DNA of 64,000 bases from Rhizobiales bacterium CCH10-E5 (GCA_001556125.1 LSIG01000119.1:1-64000); one strand, 5' to 3'. Positions 10,606-19,420 are shown, numbered from the stretch's first letter. Translations and numbers: made by a program. Notes: generated by a model not told the origin, from the sequence alone.

Positions 10606-12017
10606 TGGCCGAGCGCATCATCAAGCTCCCCGATGTCGGGGAGGGCATCGCCGAGGCCGAGCTGGTCGAGTGGCATGTCAAGATCGGCGACATCATCCGC
10701 GAGGACGATCTCATCGCCGCCGTCATGACCGACAAGGCGACCGTCGAGATACCGGCCCCCGTCGACGGCAAGGTCACCTGGATCGGCGCCGAGATCGGCG
10801 ACACGGTCGCGATCGGCTCGGCGCTGGTCCGGCTCGAGGTCGCGGGCGAGGGTGGATCTGCAGAGATCGCGAACCCCGATGACGACCTCACCGTCATTCC
10901 GGGGCAGGCCGAAGGCCTGAGCCCGGAACCCAGAACCGATGGACCTGAGCGCAATGGCGCTGGCGACGGGCAGCAAACATCCGATCCGTCATCGGTTCTG
11001 GGTTCCGGGCCCTTCGCTGACGCGAAGTCCCGGAATGACAACGGCACGGCGGACGCTCCCCCTCAGGCCATGACCGTGCCCCGCCCCGCCAAGGCGCTGG
11101 CGGGCGCCTCCGCCGCCGCTCCGGCCCTGCCGCGGCGCGCGCCGGGCGAAAAGCCGCTGGCGTCTCCGGCGGTGCGGCTCAAGGCCCGCGAGGCCGGCGT
11201 CGACCTCCGCCAGGTCGCAGGAACCGGCCCGGCCGGACGCATCCTGCACGAGGATCTCGACGCCTTCCTGCTGCGCGGGCCGGAGACCGAGCGCAAGCCC
11301 GGCCTCGCGGAGAAGAGCGCCGTCAGCGAGGTCAAGGTCGTCGGCCTCCGGCGCAAGATCGCCGAGAAGATGGCGCTGTCGAAGGCGCGCATCCCGCACA
11401 TCACCATCGTCGAGGAGGTCGACGTCCAGACGCTGGAAGATCTGCGCGCGGTCCTCAACAGGAAGCCGACGCCCGAGCGCCCGAAGCTGACGCTTTTACC
11501 CTTCCTGATGCGCGCCATGGTCAAGGCCCTGGCCGAGCAGCCCAATCTCAACGCGCTCTATGACGACGAGGCCGGCATCGTGCGCCAGCATGCCGGCATC
11601 CATCTCGGCATCGCGACGCAGACGCCGGGCGGGCTGATGGTGCCCGTGGTGAAGCATGCCGAGGCGCGCGACATCTTCGGCTGCGCGCTGGAACTCAACC
11701 GCATCGCCGAGCGCGCCCGCGACGGCACCGCCACCCGCGAAGAGCTCTCCGGCTCGACCATCACCATCACCTCGCTCGGCGCGATGGGCGGCATCGCCAC
11801 GACGCCGGTGATCAACCACCCGGAGGTCGCCATCGTCGGCGTCAACAAGATGATGGTCCGCCCGGTCTGGGACGGCACCACCTTCGTCCCGCGCAAGATG
11901 ATGAACCTGTCGTCGAGCTTCGATCATCGCGTCGTCGACGGCTGGGACGCGGCGGTCTTCGTGCAGCGGCTCAAGGAGCTGCTGGAGAACCCGGCGACGC
12001 TGTTCATCGATGTCTGA
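10605..12017 (+). CDS. bkdB: Branched-chain 2-oxoacid dehydrogenase E2 (dihydrolipoyl acyltransferase) with repeat-derived insert
   Basis: E2 core, 470 residues. Lipoyl domain at about 1-85 with the lipoylated lysine in [10 protein letters not shown] (K44); peripheral-subunit-binding domain at about 183-222 ([28 protein letters not shown]); acyltransferase domain to the end with HRVVDG at 441-446, the catalytic His and Asp. Residues about 97-145 in the linker are encoded by a 147-149 bp palindromic repeat that stays in frame. The linker is flexible in all E2 proteins, so the insert probably does not disturb function. The start at 10605 overlaps the bkdA2 stop. Confidence 0.95.
10892..11040. 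repeat. Palindromic repeat element C inside the bkdB coding region
   Basis: The element runs from CGTCATTCCGGG (10892) to CCCGGAATGACA (ends 11040). A perfect 21-bp inverted repeat at 10921-10941 and 10990-11010 forms the inner stem. GTCAT to ATGAC is 147 bp, exactly 49 codons, and the frame stays open. It shares its ends with elements A, B and D. Confidence 0.9.
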
Positions 12018-12032
12018 GGGCGGAGCCGTATC

Positions 12033-13430
12033 ATGACCGAGATCACCTGCAAGCTGCTCGTCATCGGCGCCGGGCCCGGCGGCTATGTCTGCGCCATCCG
12101 CGCCGGGCAGCTCGGCCTCGATACCGTCATCGTCGAGGCCGGCAAGCTCGGCGGCACCTGCCTCAATGTCGGCTGCATCCCCTCCAAGGCGATGATCCAT
12201 GTCGCCGAGGAATACGAGAAGGCCGCCCACGCCGCCGTCGGCAAAACGCCCTTTGGTCTGACGGCGGGCGCCCCGACGCTGGACTTCGCCAAGGCCGTCG
12301 CCTGGAAGGACGGCATCGTCGGCCGCCTCAACAACGGCGTCGGCGGTCTGCTCCGCAAGGCCAAGGTCAAGATCGTCCAGGGCCGCGCCCGGTTTCGCGA
12401 CGGCAAGACGGTCGTGGTCGAGACCGAGACCGGCCCGAAGGTGATCCGCGCCGAGCGCGTCGTCATCGCCACCGGCTCCGTGCCGGTGGAGCTGCCCTTC
12501 CTGCCCTTCGGGGGGGCGGTGATCTCCTCGACCGAGGCGCTGTCCCTTGCGGAAGTCCCGCAGCGTCTCGCCGTCGTCGGCGGCGGCTATATCGGGCTCG
12601 AACTCGGCATCGCCTTCGCCAAGCTCGGCAGCAAGGTCACCATCGTCGAGGCGCAAGCCCGCATCCTGCCGCTCTACGATGCGGAGCTGACCGCCCCCGT
12701 CGCGAAGCGGCTGACCGCGCTCGGCATCGAGGTCCTGCTCGGCGCCAAGGCGCGCGGCGTTGCCCCCGCGGGCGACGCGCTGCTGGTCGAGACCGCCGAC
12801 GGGCAGGAGCGCCGCATCCCCGCCGACAAGATCCTCGTCACCGTCGGCCGGGCGCCGGCCACCGAAGGCCTCGGGCTGGAGGAGCTGGTGCTGGATCGGG
12901 ACGGCCGCTTCATCCGCATCAACGACCGCTGCGAGACCTCGATGCGCGGCATCTTCGCGATCGGCGACGTCACCGGCGAGCCGATGCTGGCGCACCGTGC
13001 CATGGCACAGGGCGAGATGGTGGCCGAGATCGCCGCCGGCCTGCCGCGCGCCTGGGACAAGCGCGCCATCCCCGCGATCTGCTTCACCGACCCCGAGATC
13101 GTCTCGGTCGGCCTCTCGCCCGAGGAGGCGCGGCGCACAGGGCAGGAGATCCGGATCGGCCAGTTCCCCTTCGCCGCCAATGGCCGGGCCATGACCCGCG
13201 ACGGCGAGCAGGGTTTCGTCCGCATCGTCGCCCAGGCGCAGAACGGGCTGGTGCTCGGGATCCAGGCCGTCGGCTGCGGCGTCTCCGAGCTCGCCACCGC
13301 TTTCGGGCTCGCGCTGGAAATGGGGGCGACGCTGGAGGATGTCGCCGGCACGATCCACGCCCATCCGACGCAGGGCGAGGGCTTCCAGGAGGCGGCGCTC
13401 AAGGCGCTCGGCCACGCCATCCACATCTGA
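12033..13430 (+). CDS. lpdA: Dihydrolipoyl dehydrogenase (E3)
   Basis: FAD flavoprotein that reoxidises the lipoyl groups of E2 with NAD. 465 residues, full length. FAD-binding GAGPGGYVCA near 12-21; redox-active disulfide C43/C48 in GGTCLNVGCIPSK; NAD-binding GGGYIGLELG in the middle; C-terminal His/Glu pair in HAHPTQGEGFQEA. It is the last gene of the bkd operon, 15 bp after bkdB, and is probably the dedicated E3 of this complex. Confidence 0.97.
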   Translation: MTEITCKLLVIGAGPGGYVCAIRAGQLGLDTVIVEAGKLGGTCLNVGCIPSKAMIHVAEEYEKAAHAAVGKTPFGLTAGAPTLDFAKAVAWKDGIVGRLNNGVGGLLRKAKVKIVQGRARFRDGKTVVVETETGPKVIRAERVVIATGSVPVELPFLPFGGAVISSTEALSLAEVPQRLAVVGGGYIGLELGIAFAKLGSKVTIVEAQARILPLYDAELTAPVAKRLTALGIEVLLGAKARGVAPAGDALLVETADGQERRIPADKILVTVGRAPATEGLGLEELVLDRDGRFIRINDRCETSMRGIFAIGDVTGEPMLAHRAMAQGEMVAEIAAGLPRAWDKRAIPAICFTDPEIVSVGLSPEEARRTGQEIRIGQFPFAANGRAMTRDGEQGFVRIVAQAQNGLVLGIQAVGCGVSELATAFGLALEMGATLEDVAGTIHAHPTQGEGFQEAALKALGHAIHI

Positions 13431-13465
13431 GCCGGCTGCGGCAAACCGTCTCGTTTGCATGCGTC

Positions 13466-13485
13466 AGGGGCCATCTTGGGCCCCT
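13466..13485 (+). terminator. Possible terminator hairpin after lpdA
   Basis: AGGGGCC-atcttg-GGCCCCT, a 7-bp GC stem 36 bp past the lpdA stop. No T run follows, so it may only be an mRNA 3' end stabiliser or a pause site. Confidence 0.3.
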
Positions 13486-13624
13486 TCGTGGTCAATTCCC
13501 GTGATCTCGACGGTCTGACCTGCATGATGCAGCCCCGCGATGCGCGCACGACAATTGCCTTCGGCGGCGATGGCGCCCATCTCGGGTCTATGCCCATTTT
13601 TGCGGCACTGCGTAGGAGAACGAG

Positions 13625-14029
13625 ATGTCCGGCGAACATTGGCCGACCCTGTCGCCGCTGCAGACCGGTCTGCGCGGCCGCTGCCCGCGCTGCGGCAAGG
13701 GCCATCTCTTCGACGGCTTCCTGAAGATCAGGCCGTCCTGCGAGGTCTGTGGGCTGGACTATTCCTTCGCCGATCCGGCCGATGGTCCGGCCTTCTTCGT
13801 GATGATGTTTGTCTGCGTGCCGGCTGTGGCCTTCCCGCTCTGGCTCGAACTCGCCTACCAGCCGCCGACCTGGGTGCATCTGGTCACGACGCTGCCGCTG
13901 ATCCTGCTGACCTGCATCCCCCCGCTGCAACCGCTCAAGGGCTGGCTGGTGGCGTCGCAATATGTCCACAAGGCGGAAGAGGGACGCCTCGCCCGGCCGG
14001 ATGAGCCGCTGCCGCCGTCACGGAGCTGA
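13625..14029 (+). CDS. DUF983 family membrane protein
   Basis: 134 residues. A short zinc-ribbon-like part with C20, C23, C39 and C42 (CPRCGKGHLF and CEVCGLDY) is followed by two hydrophobic segments (about 56-75 and 83-105). Family members are inner-membrane proteins of unknown function, often encoded near cytochrome oxidase or dehydrogenase genes in alphaproteobacteria. Whether it is co-expressed with lpdA 194 bp upstream is unclear. The ribosome site is GGAGAACGAG before 13625. Confidence 0.9.
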   Translation: MSGEHWPTLSPLQTGLRGRCPRCGKGHLFDGFLKIRPSCEVCGLDYSFADPADGPAFFVMMFVCVPAVAFPLWLELAYQPPTWVHLVTTLPLILLTCIPPLQPLKGWLVASQYVHKAEEGRLARPDEPLPPSRS

Positions 14030-14044
14030 CGCGCGAGGGCCGTT

Positions 14045-14821
14045 TCAAGCCGCCTGCCGGCTCGAGCCCTCGACCAGCACATAGGGCTCGCCGCCGGCCA
14101 GGATCTCGACACGGGCGCGCACGCCATAGACCTCGTCGAGCAGGGCCGGCGTCACGATGGCGCGCGGATCGCCCATCGCGACGAGCCGGGCATGCGCCAG
14201 CACCATCACCCGGTCGGCGAAGCGCAGCGCCTGGTTGAGATCGTGGATCGAGATCAGCACCAGCATGCCGCGCTCGCGCGCCAGCCGGCGCACCAGGCTC
14301 AGGACCTCGAACTGCCGGTGCAGGTCGAGCGCGCTGGTCGGCTCGTCGAGCAGCAGGACGTCGGGCTCGCGCACCAGCGTCTGCGCGATCGAGACGAGCT
14401 GGCGCTGCCCGCCGGAGAGCTCGCCCAGGCCCCGGAAGGCGAGGTCCTCGATCTCAAGGTCGCGCAGCACGCCGTCGATGCGCCGCAGTTCCTCGTCGCT
14501 GACCGACCAGGCCCCGCCCTGCTTGAGCGCGAGCAGGATCGATTCATAGACCGTGAGCACGGCGTTCACCGCCGTGTCCTGCGGCAGGTAGCAGCATTGC
14601 GGCGTGGTCCGGCCGGCGACGCGGCTGGTTCCGCCGAGGCTGACCGTGCCGTCGCCGGAGGCCAGGCCTGCGATGCGCCGGAACAGGCTCGATTTGCCGG
14701 CGGCATTGGCGCCGATCAGCGCCACCACCTCGCCGCCGCTGAGATCGGCCGCGTCCACGTCGCTGAGGACGTGGCGCTTGCCATAGGCGACGCCGACGCC
14801 GCTGAGGGAGAGCTGGACCAT
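14045..14821 (-). CDS. ABC transporter ATP-binding protein (iron/siderophore/cobalamin type)
   Basis: 258-residue ATPase of the FecE/FepC/BtuD group. Walker A GANAAGKS at 37-44, signature LSGGQ at 135-139, Walker B VLLLDE at 155-160 and the switch His in LISIHDLN. It is the last gene of a three-gene operon with a FecCD-type permease (8 bp upstream) and a periplasmic binding protein. The ligand is probably an Fe3+-siderophore or a similar metal complex. Confidence 0.94.
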   Translation of the reverse strand: MVQLSLSGVGVAYGKRHVLSDVDAADLSGGEVVALIGANAAGKSSLFRRIAGLASGDGTVSLGGTSRVAGRTTPQCCYLPQDTAVNAVLTVYESILLALKQGGAWSVSDEELRRIDGVLRDLEIEDLAFRGLGELSGGQRQLVSIAQTLVREPDVLLLDEPTSALDLHRQFEVLSLVRRLARERGMLVLISIHDLNQALRFADRVMVLAHARLVAMGDPRAIVTPALLDEVYGVRARVEILAGGEPYVLVEGSSRQAA

Positions 14822-14828
14822 CAGGACC

Positions 14829-15893
14829 TCACCAGGAGCGCTTCCGGCTCGCCATGATCAGGCTGAAGAAGAACGGCACGCCGATCAGCGCGGTGACGAT
14901 GCTGATCGGGAAGATCAGCCCCGGGATCAGCGACTTCGAGACCACCGAGGAGGCGGAGAGGATCGCCGCCCCCGCCAGCGCCGAGGCCGGCAGGAAGAAG
15001 CGCTGGTCCTCGCCGATCACCATGCGCGCGATATGCGGGCCGACGAGCCCGATGAAGCCGATCGTCCCGACGAAGGAGACCGGGACGGCGGCGAGCAGGC
15101 TGACCAGCAACATGATCTCGAGCCGCAGGCGGCGCACATCGATGCCGAAGCTCGCCGCCTTGTCGTCGCCCAGCCGCAGCGTCGTCAGCGCCCAGGCCCG
15201 GCGCAGGAAGAAGGGCAGGGTGAAGAGTAGAACCGCCGTGGTGATGCCGAGCTTGTGCCAGTTCGCCTTGGTCAGCGAGCCCATGGTCCAGAACACGACG
15301 GCGCCCAGCGCCTGCTCGGAGGCGAAGAACTGCAGCAGCGAGAGCAGCGCGTTGAAGGTGAAGACCAGCGCGATGCCGAGCAGGATCACCGTCTCGGTCG
15401 TCACGCCGCGCTGCTGGCTCAGCACATGGATCAGCATCGCCGCGCCCATGGCCATGATGAAGGCGTTGATCGGCACGATGTAGTCGATCGCGAAGGGCAC
15501 CAGCGCCACGCCGAAGACCAGCGCCAGCGCCGCCCCGAAGGAGGCGGCCGCCGAGATGCCGAGCGTGAAGGGGCTGGCGAGCGGGTTGTTCAGGATCGTC
15601 TGCATCTGCGCGCCGGCGATCGCGAGCGCCGCCCCGGTGACGACCGCCATCAGCGCGACCGGCAGCCGGATGTCCCAGATCACCACCCGCAACGCGGCCG
15701 GAGCCCCGGAGGGATTCATCAGCGTCCGCAGCACCTGGCCGACATCGTAGCGTGCCGGGCCCAGCATCAGATCGACGACGAAGCTCGCCAGCAGCAGGCC
15801 GAACATGGCCAGCAGGATCAGCCGCCGCCGCAGCGTCAGCGCGCGGTAGGCGAGCCGGGCCGGCCGGGCCGTGGCTGCGACGGCCGCGCTCAC
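14829..15893 (-). CDS. FecCD family ABC transporter permease
   Basis: 354 residues with about ten membrane segments. Family motifs are GAALAIAGAQMQTILNNPLA near the first third and FVGTIGFIGLVGPHIARM near the end, the coupling region that contacts the ATPase. It would form a homodimer channel for metal-chelate import. Its start overlaps the stop of the binding-protein gene by 4 bp (15890-15893), indicating translational coupling. Confidence 0.95.
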   Translation of the reverse strand: MSAAVAATARPARLAYRALTLRRRLILLAMFGLLLASFVVDLMLGPARYDVGQVLRTLMNPSGAPAALRVVIWDIRLPVALMAVVTGAALAIAGAQMQTILNNPLASPFTLGISAAASFGAALALVFGVALVPFAIDYIVPINAFIMAMGAAMLIHVLSQQRGVTTETVILLGIALVFTFNALLSLLQFFASEQALGAVVFWTMGSLTKANWHKLGITTAVLLFTLPFFLRRAWALTTLRLGDDKAASFGIDVRRLRLEIMLLVSLLAAVPVSFVGTIGFIGLVGPHIARMVIGEDQRFFLPASALAGAAILSASSVVSKSLIPGLIFPISIVTALIGVPFFFSLIMASRKRSW

Positions 15894-17029
15894 TTGCGCT
15901 CCACCGTCACCCAGTAGCCCGGCTGGTAGGGTAGCGGCAGGAAGCGCTCATGCAGGGTCTTCAGCGTCGCCTCGGCATCGAGATCCTTGAACAGCTCTGG
16001 ATGCAGCCAGGTCGCGATCTCCTGGATCGCCACGAACTGGTAGGGGCTGTTGTAGAACTGGTGCCAGATGGCGTGCACGCGCCCGTCCTTCACCGCCTTG
16101 GTCTGGCTGAAGGCCGGCCGCCTGGCGAGGCCCGCCAGCTTGCGGCGCGCTTCGGTGAGGTCGCTGCCCGGCCCCAGGCTGACCCAGGCCCCGCCCGGCA
16201 CATAGGCGCCCCAGTTGCCGCCGGTGATGACCACGACGTCGGGGTTGGCGGCGACGACGGCCTCGGGATTGACCGTGCCGAAGGTGCCCGGGATCAGGTC
16301 CGAGGCGAAGTTCTTGCCGCCGGCGATGTCGACCATCTTGCCGAAATTCTCGTTGCCGAAGGACATGCAGCAATCGTCGCTGTAGCCGCCGGCCCGCTCC
16401 ATCATCACCAGCGGGCGCTTCAGCCCCTGGACCTTGGCGAGACGGTCGGTGACGCGGGCGATCTCGGCGGCCCGGAAGGCGATGAAGTCCTCGGCGACCT
16501 TCTCCCGGCCGAAGAGCTTGCCCATCAGCCGCAGCGACGGCTCGGTGTTCTGGAAGGGCTTCTCGCGGAAGTCGACATAGACCACCGGGATGCCGACAGC
16601 GGCCAGTTTCTCGACCAGGCTCGCCTCGTCGCTGGCGACCTTCGCCTCGATGTTGAGGAACAGCACATCGGGCTTGAGCGCGATCGCCTGCTCGATGTCG
16701 AAGGCGCCTTCCTTCATGCCGCCGAAGCTCGGCAGTTTCGCGATCTGCGGATAGCGCGCCAGATACTGCTTGTAGCTGTCGGGATCGGCCTTGGGCAGGT
16801 CGTCGCGCCAGGCGACGACGCGCTTGAAGGGATCGTCCTTGTCGAGCGCGGCGACGACATACATCTGCCGCCCCTCGCCGAGGATGACGCGCTGCACCGG
16901 CGCCTCGACTTCGACCTTGCGGCCGAGCACGTCGGTGACCATGACCTTGTCGGCCAGGGCGGGCGCGCCGCCGGCCAAGAGCGAGGTGGCGACCGTAGCG
17001 GCAGCGAGCAGGGCGCGCAGCAGGGACAT
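15890..17029 (-). CDS. ABC transporter periplasmic substrate-binding protein (iron-complex type)
   Basis: 379 residues with a Sec signal peptide (LLAAATVATSLLAGGAPALA, cut before DK). It is a class III metal-chelate binding protein: TDVLGRKVEVEAPVQRVI at the start of the mature protein, ALKPDVLFLN, VVYVDFRE, and AANPDVVVITGG in the second lobe. It is first gene of the operon. A dyad TTTAGAA-TTA-TTGCAAA 66 bp upstream resembles iron-responsive Irr/Fur-type sites, consistent with induction under iron limitation. No TonB receptor gene is adjacent. Confidence 0.93.
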   Translation of the reverse strand: MSLLRALLAAATVATSLLAGGAPALADKVMVTDVLGRKVEVEAPVQRVILGEGRQMYVVAALDKDDPFKRVVAWRDDLPKADPDSYKQYLARYPQIAKLPSFGGMKEGAFDIEQAIALKPDVLFLNIEAKVASDEASLVEKLAAVGIPVVYVDFREKPFQNTEPSLRLMGKLFGREKVAEDFIAFRAAEIARVTDRLAKVQGLKRPLVMMERAGGYSDDCCMSFGNENFGKMVDIAGGKNFASDLIPGTFGTVNPEAVVAANPDVVVITGGNWGAYVPGGAWVSLGPGSDLTEARRKLAGLARRPAFSQTKAVKDGRVHAIWHQFYNSPYQFVAIQEIATWLHPELFKDLDAEATLKTLHERFLPLPYQPGYWVTVERK

Positions 17030-17094
17030 GGGCGTTCTCCGGGAAAAGTGGCCGGGTCCGTATGTCCGTGCCAGTAAAGGGTCAAGTCTTATCT

Positions 17095-17111
17095 TTTAGA
17101 ATTATTGCAAA
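17095..17111. promoter_or_regulatory. Candidate iron-responsive (Irr/Fur-like) box
   Basis: TTTAGAA-TTA-TTGCAAA, an AT-rich 7-3-7 imperfect dyad (5 of 7 positions symmetric) between the divergent iron-type ABC operon and a methyltransferase gene. It is far more AT-rich than its surroundings. Similar to iron-control elements of rhizobia, but a single site read by eye. Confidence 0.35.
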
Positions 17112-17236
17112 CAAAATCGGCGACAGCGTTTTCGGCAGTAATCGTATTGGAGTTGGCTGATTTCGCCGAAACAGCTTGCGGTGCCCGGGTTTCCGTGGTT
17201 TTCGCAGCCGACAGCCCTGCATCGGAAGTGCCGGCC

Positions 17237-18019
17237 ATGACGACCCTGCACCATAATCTCAGCCTCAAGGACGAGATCCGCGACTTCTGGTCGATGCGGT
17301 CCGAAACCTTCGACACCATGCCCGGCCACGAGATTTTCTCGGTCGCGGAGCGCCAGGCCTGGCTCGCCTTGTTCGCGCGCCATCTCGGCCTTCCGCCCCA
17401 GGGCGCGAAGGCGCTCGACCTCGCCAGCGGCACCGGCGTCATCTCCCTGCTGCTGGCCGATCTCGGATATGCCGTCACCGGGCTCGACCTGTCTGAGGCC
17501 ATGCTCGCCCGCGCCCGGGCCAAGACGGTCGGCAAGCCGATCCGCCTCTATGCCGGCGATGCCGAGGACACGCTGGAGGCCTCCGACAGCTATGACGCGG
17601 TGGCGGCACGCCATCTCGTCTGGACGCTGCCCGATCCGCCGGCCGCCTTCCGTGAGTGGCATCGCGTGCTCAAGCCCGGCGGCCGCGTCGCCATCGTCGA
17701 TGTCGACATGACCAATCCGCGCCCCGGTAACGGCAAGGTGCTGCGCCTGCTGGCGAAGCTCGCCCGCATGGTCTCGGCACCGAAGCCGCCGCCGCCTTAC
17801 AAGGCGACGCATGACGACATCGTCTCGCGCGTCTATTTCTCGGGAGGGTGCCGGCCGGAGGAGATCGCGCGGCTGCTGGTGGAGGCCGGCTTCGTCGATG
17901 TCGTGATCGACCGCGACCTGCGCGCCATCCACCGGGCGCAGGGGCGCTTCATGCCGCTGCATCAGCGGCTGGAGCGCGCCAGCCAGGACCGGTTCATCGT
18001 CTCCGCCCGCAAGCCCTGA
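17237..18019 (+). CDS. Class I SAM-dependent methyltransferase
   Basis: 260 residues from the ATG at 17237, preceded by GGAAG; the open frame upstream runs through the promoter region and is not counted. SAM-binding motif I is ALDLASGTGVISLLLADLGY, followed by TGLDLSEAMLARAR and DAVAARHLVWTLPDP; the closing motif ALHRVLKPGG-like stretch reads WHRVLKPGGRVAIVD. It is divergent from the metal-chelate ABC operon and shares its regulatory region, so a role in chelator metabolism is possible. The acceptor substrate is unknown. Confidence 0.88.
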   Translation: MTTLHHNLSLKDEIRDFWSMRSETFDTMPGHEIFSVAERQAWLALFARHLGLPPQGAKALDLASGTGVISLLLADLGYAVTGLDLSEAMLARARAKTVGKPIRLYAGDAEDTLEASDSYDAVAARHLVWTLPDPPAAFREWHRVLKPGGRVAIVDVDMTNPRPGNGKVLRLLAKLARMVSAPKPPPPYKATHDDIVSRVYFSGGCRPEEIARLLVEAGFVDVVIDRDLRAIHRAQGRFMPLHQRLERASQDRFIVSARKP

Positions 18020-18672
18020 GGCGCAGGGCTCACCAACGCAGCAGGCGAGGCCCGGCGAGCGCCCCGAGCCCCCCCGGCCACGGCCATCGCGAGCGGATAC
18101 CAGGTGGCGAGGAAGGGCACCGCATCCTCCGGGCAGTGCAGCGCATAGGCGACCGTGGCCAGCCCCGCCGCGCCGATTCCGGCCGCGAGCCCCGTCAGCC
18201 GCGGCCGCACCGGCGCGCCGCGCCGGGCGAGGGCGAACAGCCCGGCCAGCGGCAGCAGCGCGTAGAGCGGCACCAGCACGAGGCAGGCGGACCAGCTTCG
18301 CCCGAGCAGCAGCGCGGGCCAGGCCGGCATCGGCTGGGTCGCGAGCACGGCAATCGCCCAGGCGAGCACGGCCGCGACCGGCAACAGGGCGAGCGCGAGC
18401 AGGTCCGCCGCCGCCCGGCCCGGCCTCAGGCTGCGCTGGAAGGCGATGAGCGCGAGCCCGGCCACCGAGGCGCCCAGGGCGAACTTGGCGAGAACGGGCA
18501 GCGTCATCACGGCCGCCGCCAGGTCAAGCCGGGGTCCGAACATCCAGAGCACCGCGGCGGAGCAGGCGACGAGCCCGGCCAGCGCGGTCAGCCCGGTGAT
18601 GCGGGCGAAGCCCGCCCTCTCGACGGGGCCGGAGTCGCTGGCAAGGAGGGTGACGAGATCGTCGGTTTTCAT
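17962..18672 (-). CDS. nrsF: NrsF (DUF1109) anti-sigma factor, C-terminus frameshifted
   Basis: 236-residue polytopic membrane protein of the NrsF family, which sequesters the sigma-F type ECF factor encoded just upstream. Six hydrophobic segments are visible and LHCPEDAVPFLATWYPLAMAV is the family's conserved end. The frame then leaves the family pattern at a run of seven C (plus strand 18069-18075) and runs 58 bp into the methyltransferase gene. With six C the protein would continue GLGALAGPRLLRW and stop at 18030-18032, the expected family ending and with no overlap. A sequencing error or a real mutation are both possible. Confidence 0.85.
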   Translation of the reverse strand: MKTDDLVTLLASDSGPVERAGFARITGLTALAGLVACSAAVLWMFGPRLDLAAAVMTLPVLAKFALGASVAGLALIAFQRSLRPGRAAADLLALALLPVAAVLAWAIAVLATQPMPAWPALLLGRSWSACLVLVPLYALLPLAGLFALARRGAPVRPRLTGLAAGIGAAGLATVAYALHCPEDAVPFLATWYPLAMAVAGGARGARRASPAALVSPAPQGLRAETMNRSWLARSSR

Positions 18673-18714
18673 GGCGCTGTCGAAACCTGCGGGGGCCTGC
18701 TGCGGTTCTGGAAG

Positions 18715-18740
18715 TTCGGCGGCCGAGACTGAAAGGTTAC
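18715..18740 (-). promoter_or_regulatory. Candidate sigma-F type ECF promoter of nrsF
   Basis: On the minus strand GTAACC, 16 bp, CGAA, ending about 43 bp before the nrsF start. As I recall it, this matches the motif described for Caulobacter sigma-F targets. It lies between the sigma gene and nrsF, so the sigma factor would raise its own inhibitor. Confidence 0.55.
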
Positions 18741-18760
18741 GCGGCTCAGGGGACGAAAGA

Positions 18761-19420
18761 TCATGGTGTCCTCGGGCCGCGCCGGCTGAGCACCTTCGCC
18801 ATCGCCTTCAGGCCTCGATGGATCGCGACTTTGGCTGCATTCTCGGTCATGCCGGTGGCCTGCGCCGCCTCCGCGAGACTGCCGCCTTGCAGCTTGACGC
18901 GGTCGATCAGCGTCCGCGTCCGTTCCGGCAGGGTGGCGAGGGCGCGCTCGACGTCGAGTTTCGCATCGCTGGCGGCGCCTCGGGGCTCCGGCTGGGCGAG
19001 CGCCTCCTCGATCGGCAGATGGCCGCGATGCCGGCCCGAGCGCCGCAGATGGTCGATCAGCTTGTAGCGCGCGATCGCATGGGCCCAGGCGGAGACCGGC
19101 ACGGCCGGGTCATAGGTGTGCCGCGAAAGGTGAAGCGCCAGGAGCGTCTCCTGCAGCACGTCTTCCGCCTCCTCGGCGCCGGCGAGGCCGGCCCGGGCCA
19201 GATGGCCGCGGAGGAAGCCGCGCAGGCGCCCTCCGATCAGGTCGAGAAAGCGGCGATAGGCGCCGGCGTCGCCCTCAAGCCCGGCCATGAAGGCGGGGTG
19301 CAGCACGGCTTCGAAATCGTCGAGCGACACGGGGGGCGAAAGGTCCAGCAATGCGAGCAGCTGCTTTCCTTGCACGGGTTCCGCGCCTCTCACAAGCCGG
19401 CGAGCGGGCCTCGCGATCAT
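18761..19420 (-). CDS. sigF: ECF RNA polymerase sigma factor (sigma-F like, NrsF-associated)
   Basis: Up to 219 residues. Region 2 (LRGFLRGHLARAG, AEEAEDVLQETLLALH, VSAWAHAIARYKLIDHLRR) and region 4 (LPERTRTLIDRVKLQGGSLAEAAQATGMTENA... helix pair) are intact. The start is uncertain: the frame begins at 19420, but family members usually begin near residue 45 (ATG at 19288). The partner NrsF is encoded 88 bp downstream. Caulobacter sigma-F responds to chromate and cadmium; the inducer here is not shown by the sequence. Confidence 0.9.
   Translation of the reverse strand: MIARPARRLVRGAEPVQGKQLLALLDLSPPVSLDDFEAVLHPAFMAGLEGDAGAYRRFLDLIGGRLRGFLRGHLARAGLAGAEEAEDVLQETLLALHLSRHTYDPAVPVSAWAHAIARYKLIDHLRRSGRHRGHLPIEEALAQPEPRGAASDAKLDVERALATLPERTRTLIDRVKLQGGSLAEAAQATGMTENAAKVAIHRGLKAMAKVLSRRGPRTP

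Noticed and set aside
11496..13460. Long open frame opposite bkdB and lpdA
   Set aside because: Low-complexity composition; both sense genes have full family motifs.
13466..13485. Strong rho-independent terminator after lpdA
   Set aside because: Good stem but no T run; kept only as a low-confidence hairpin.
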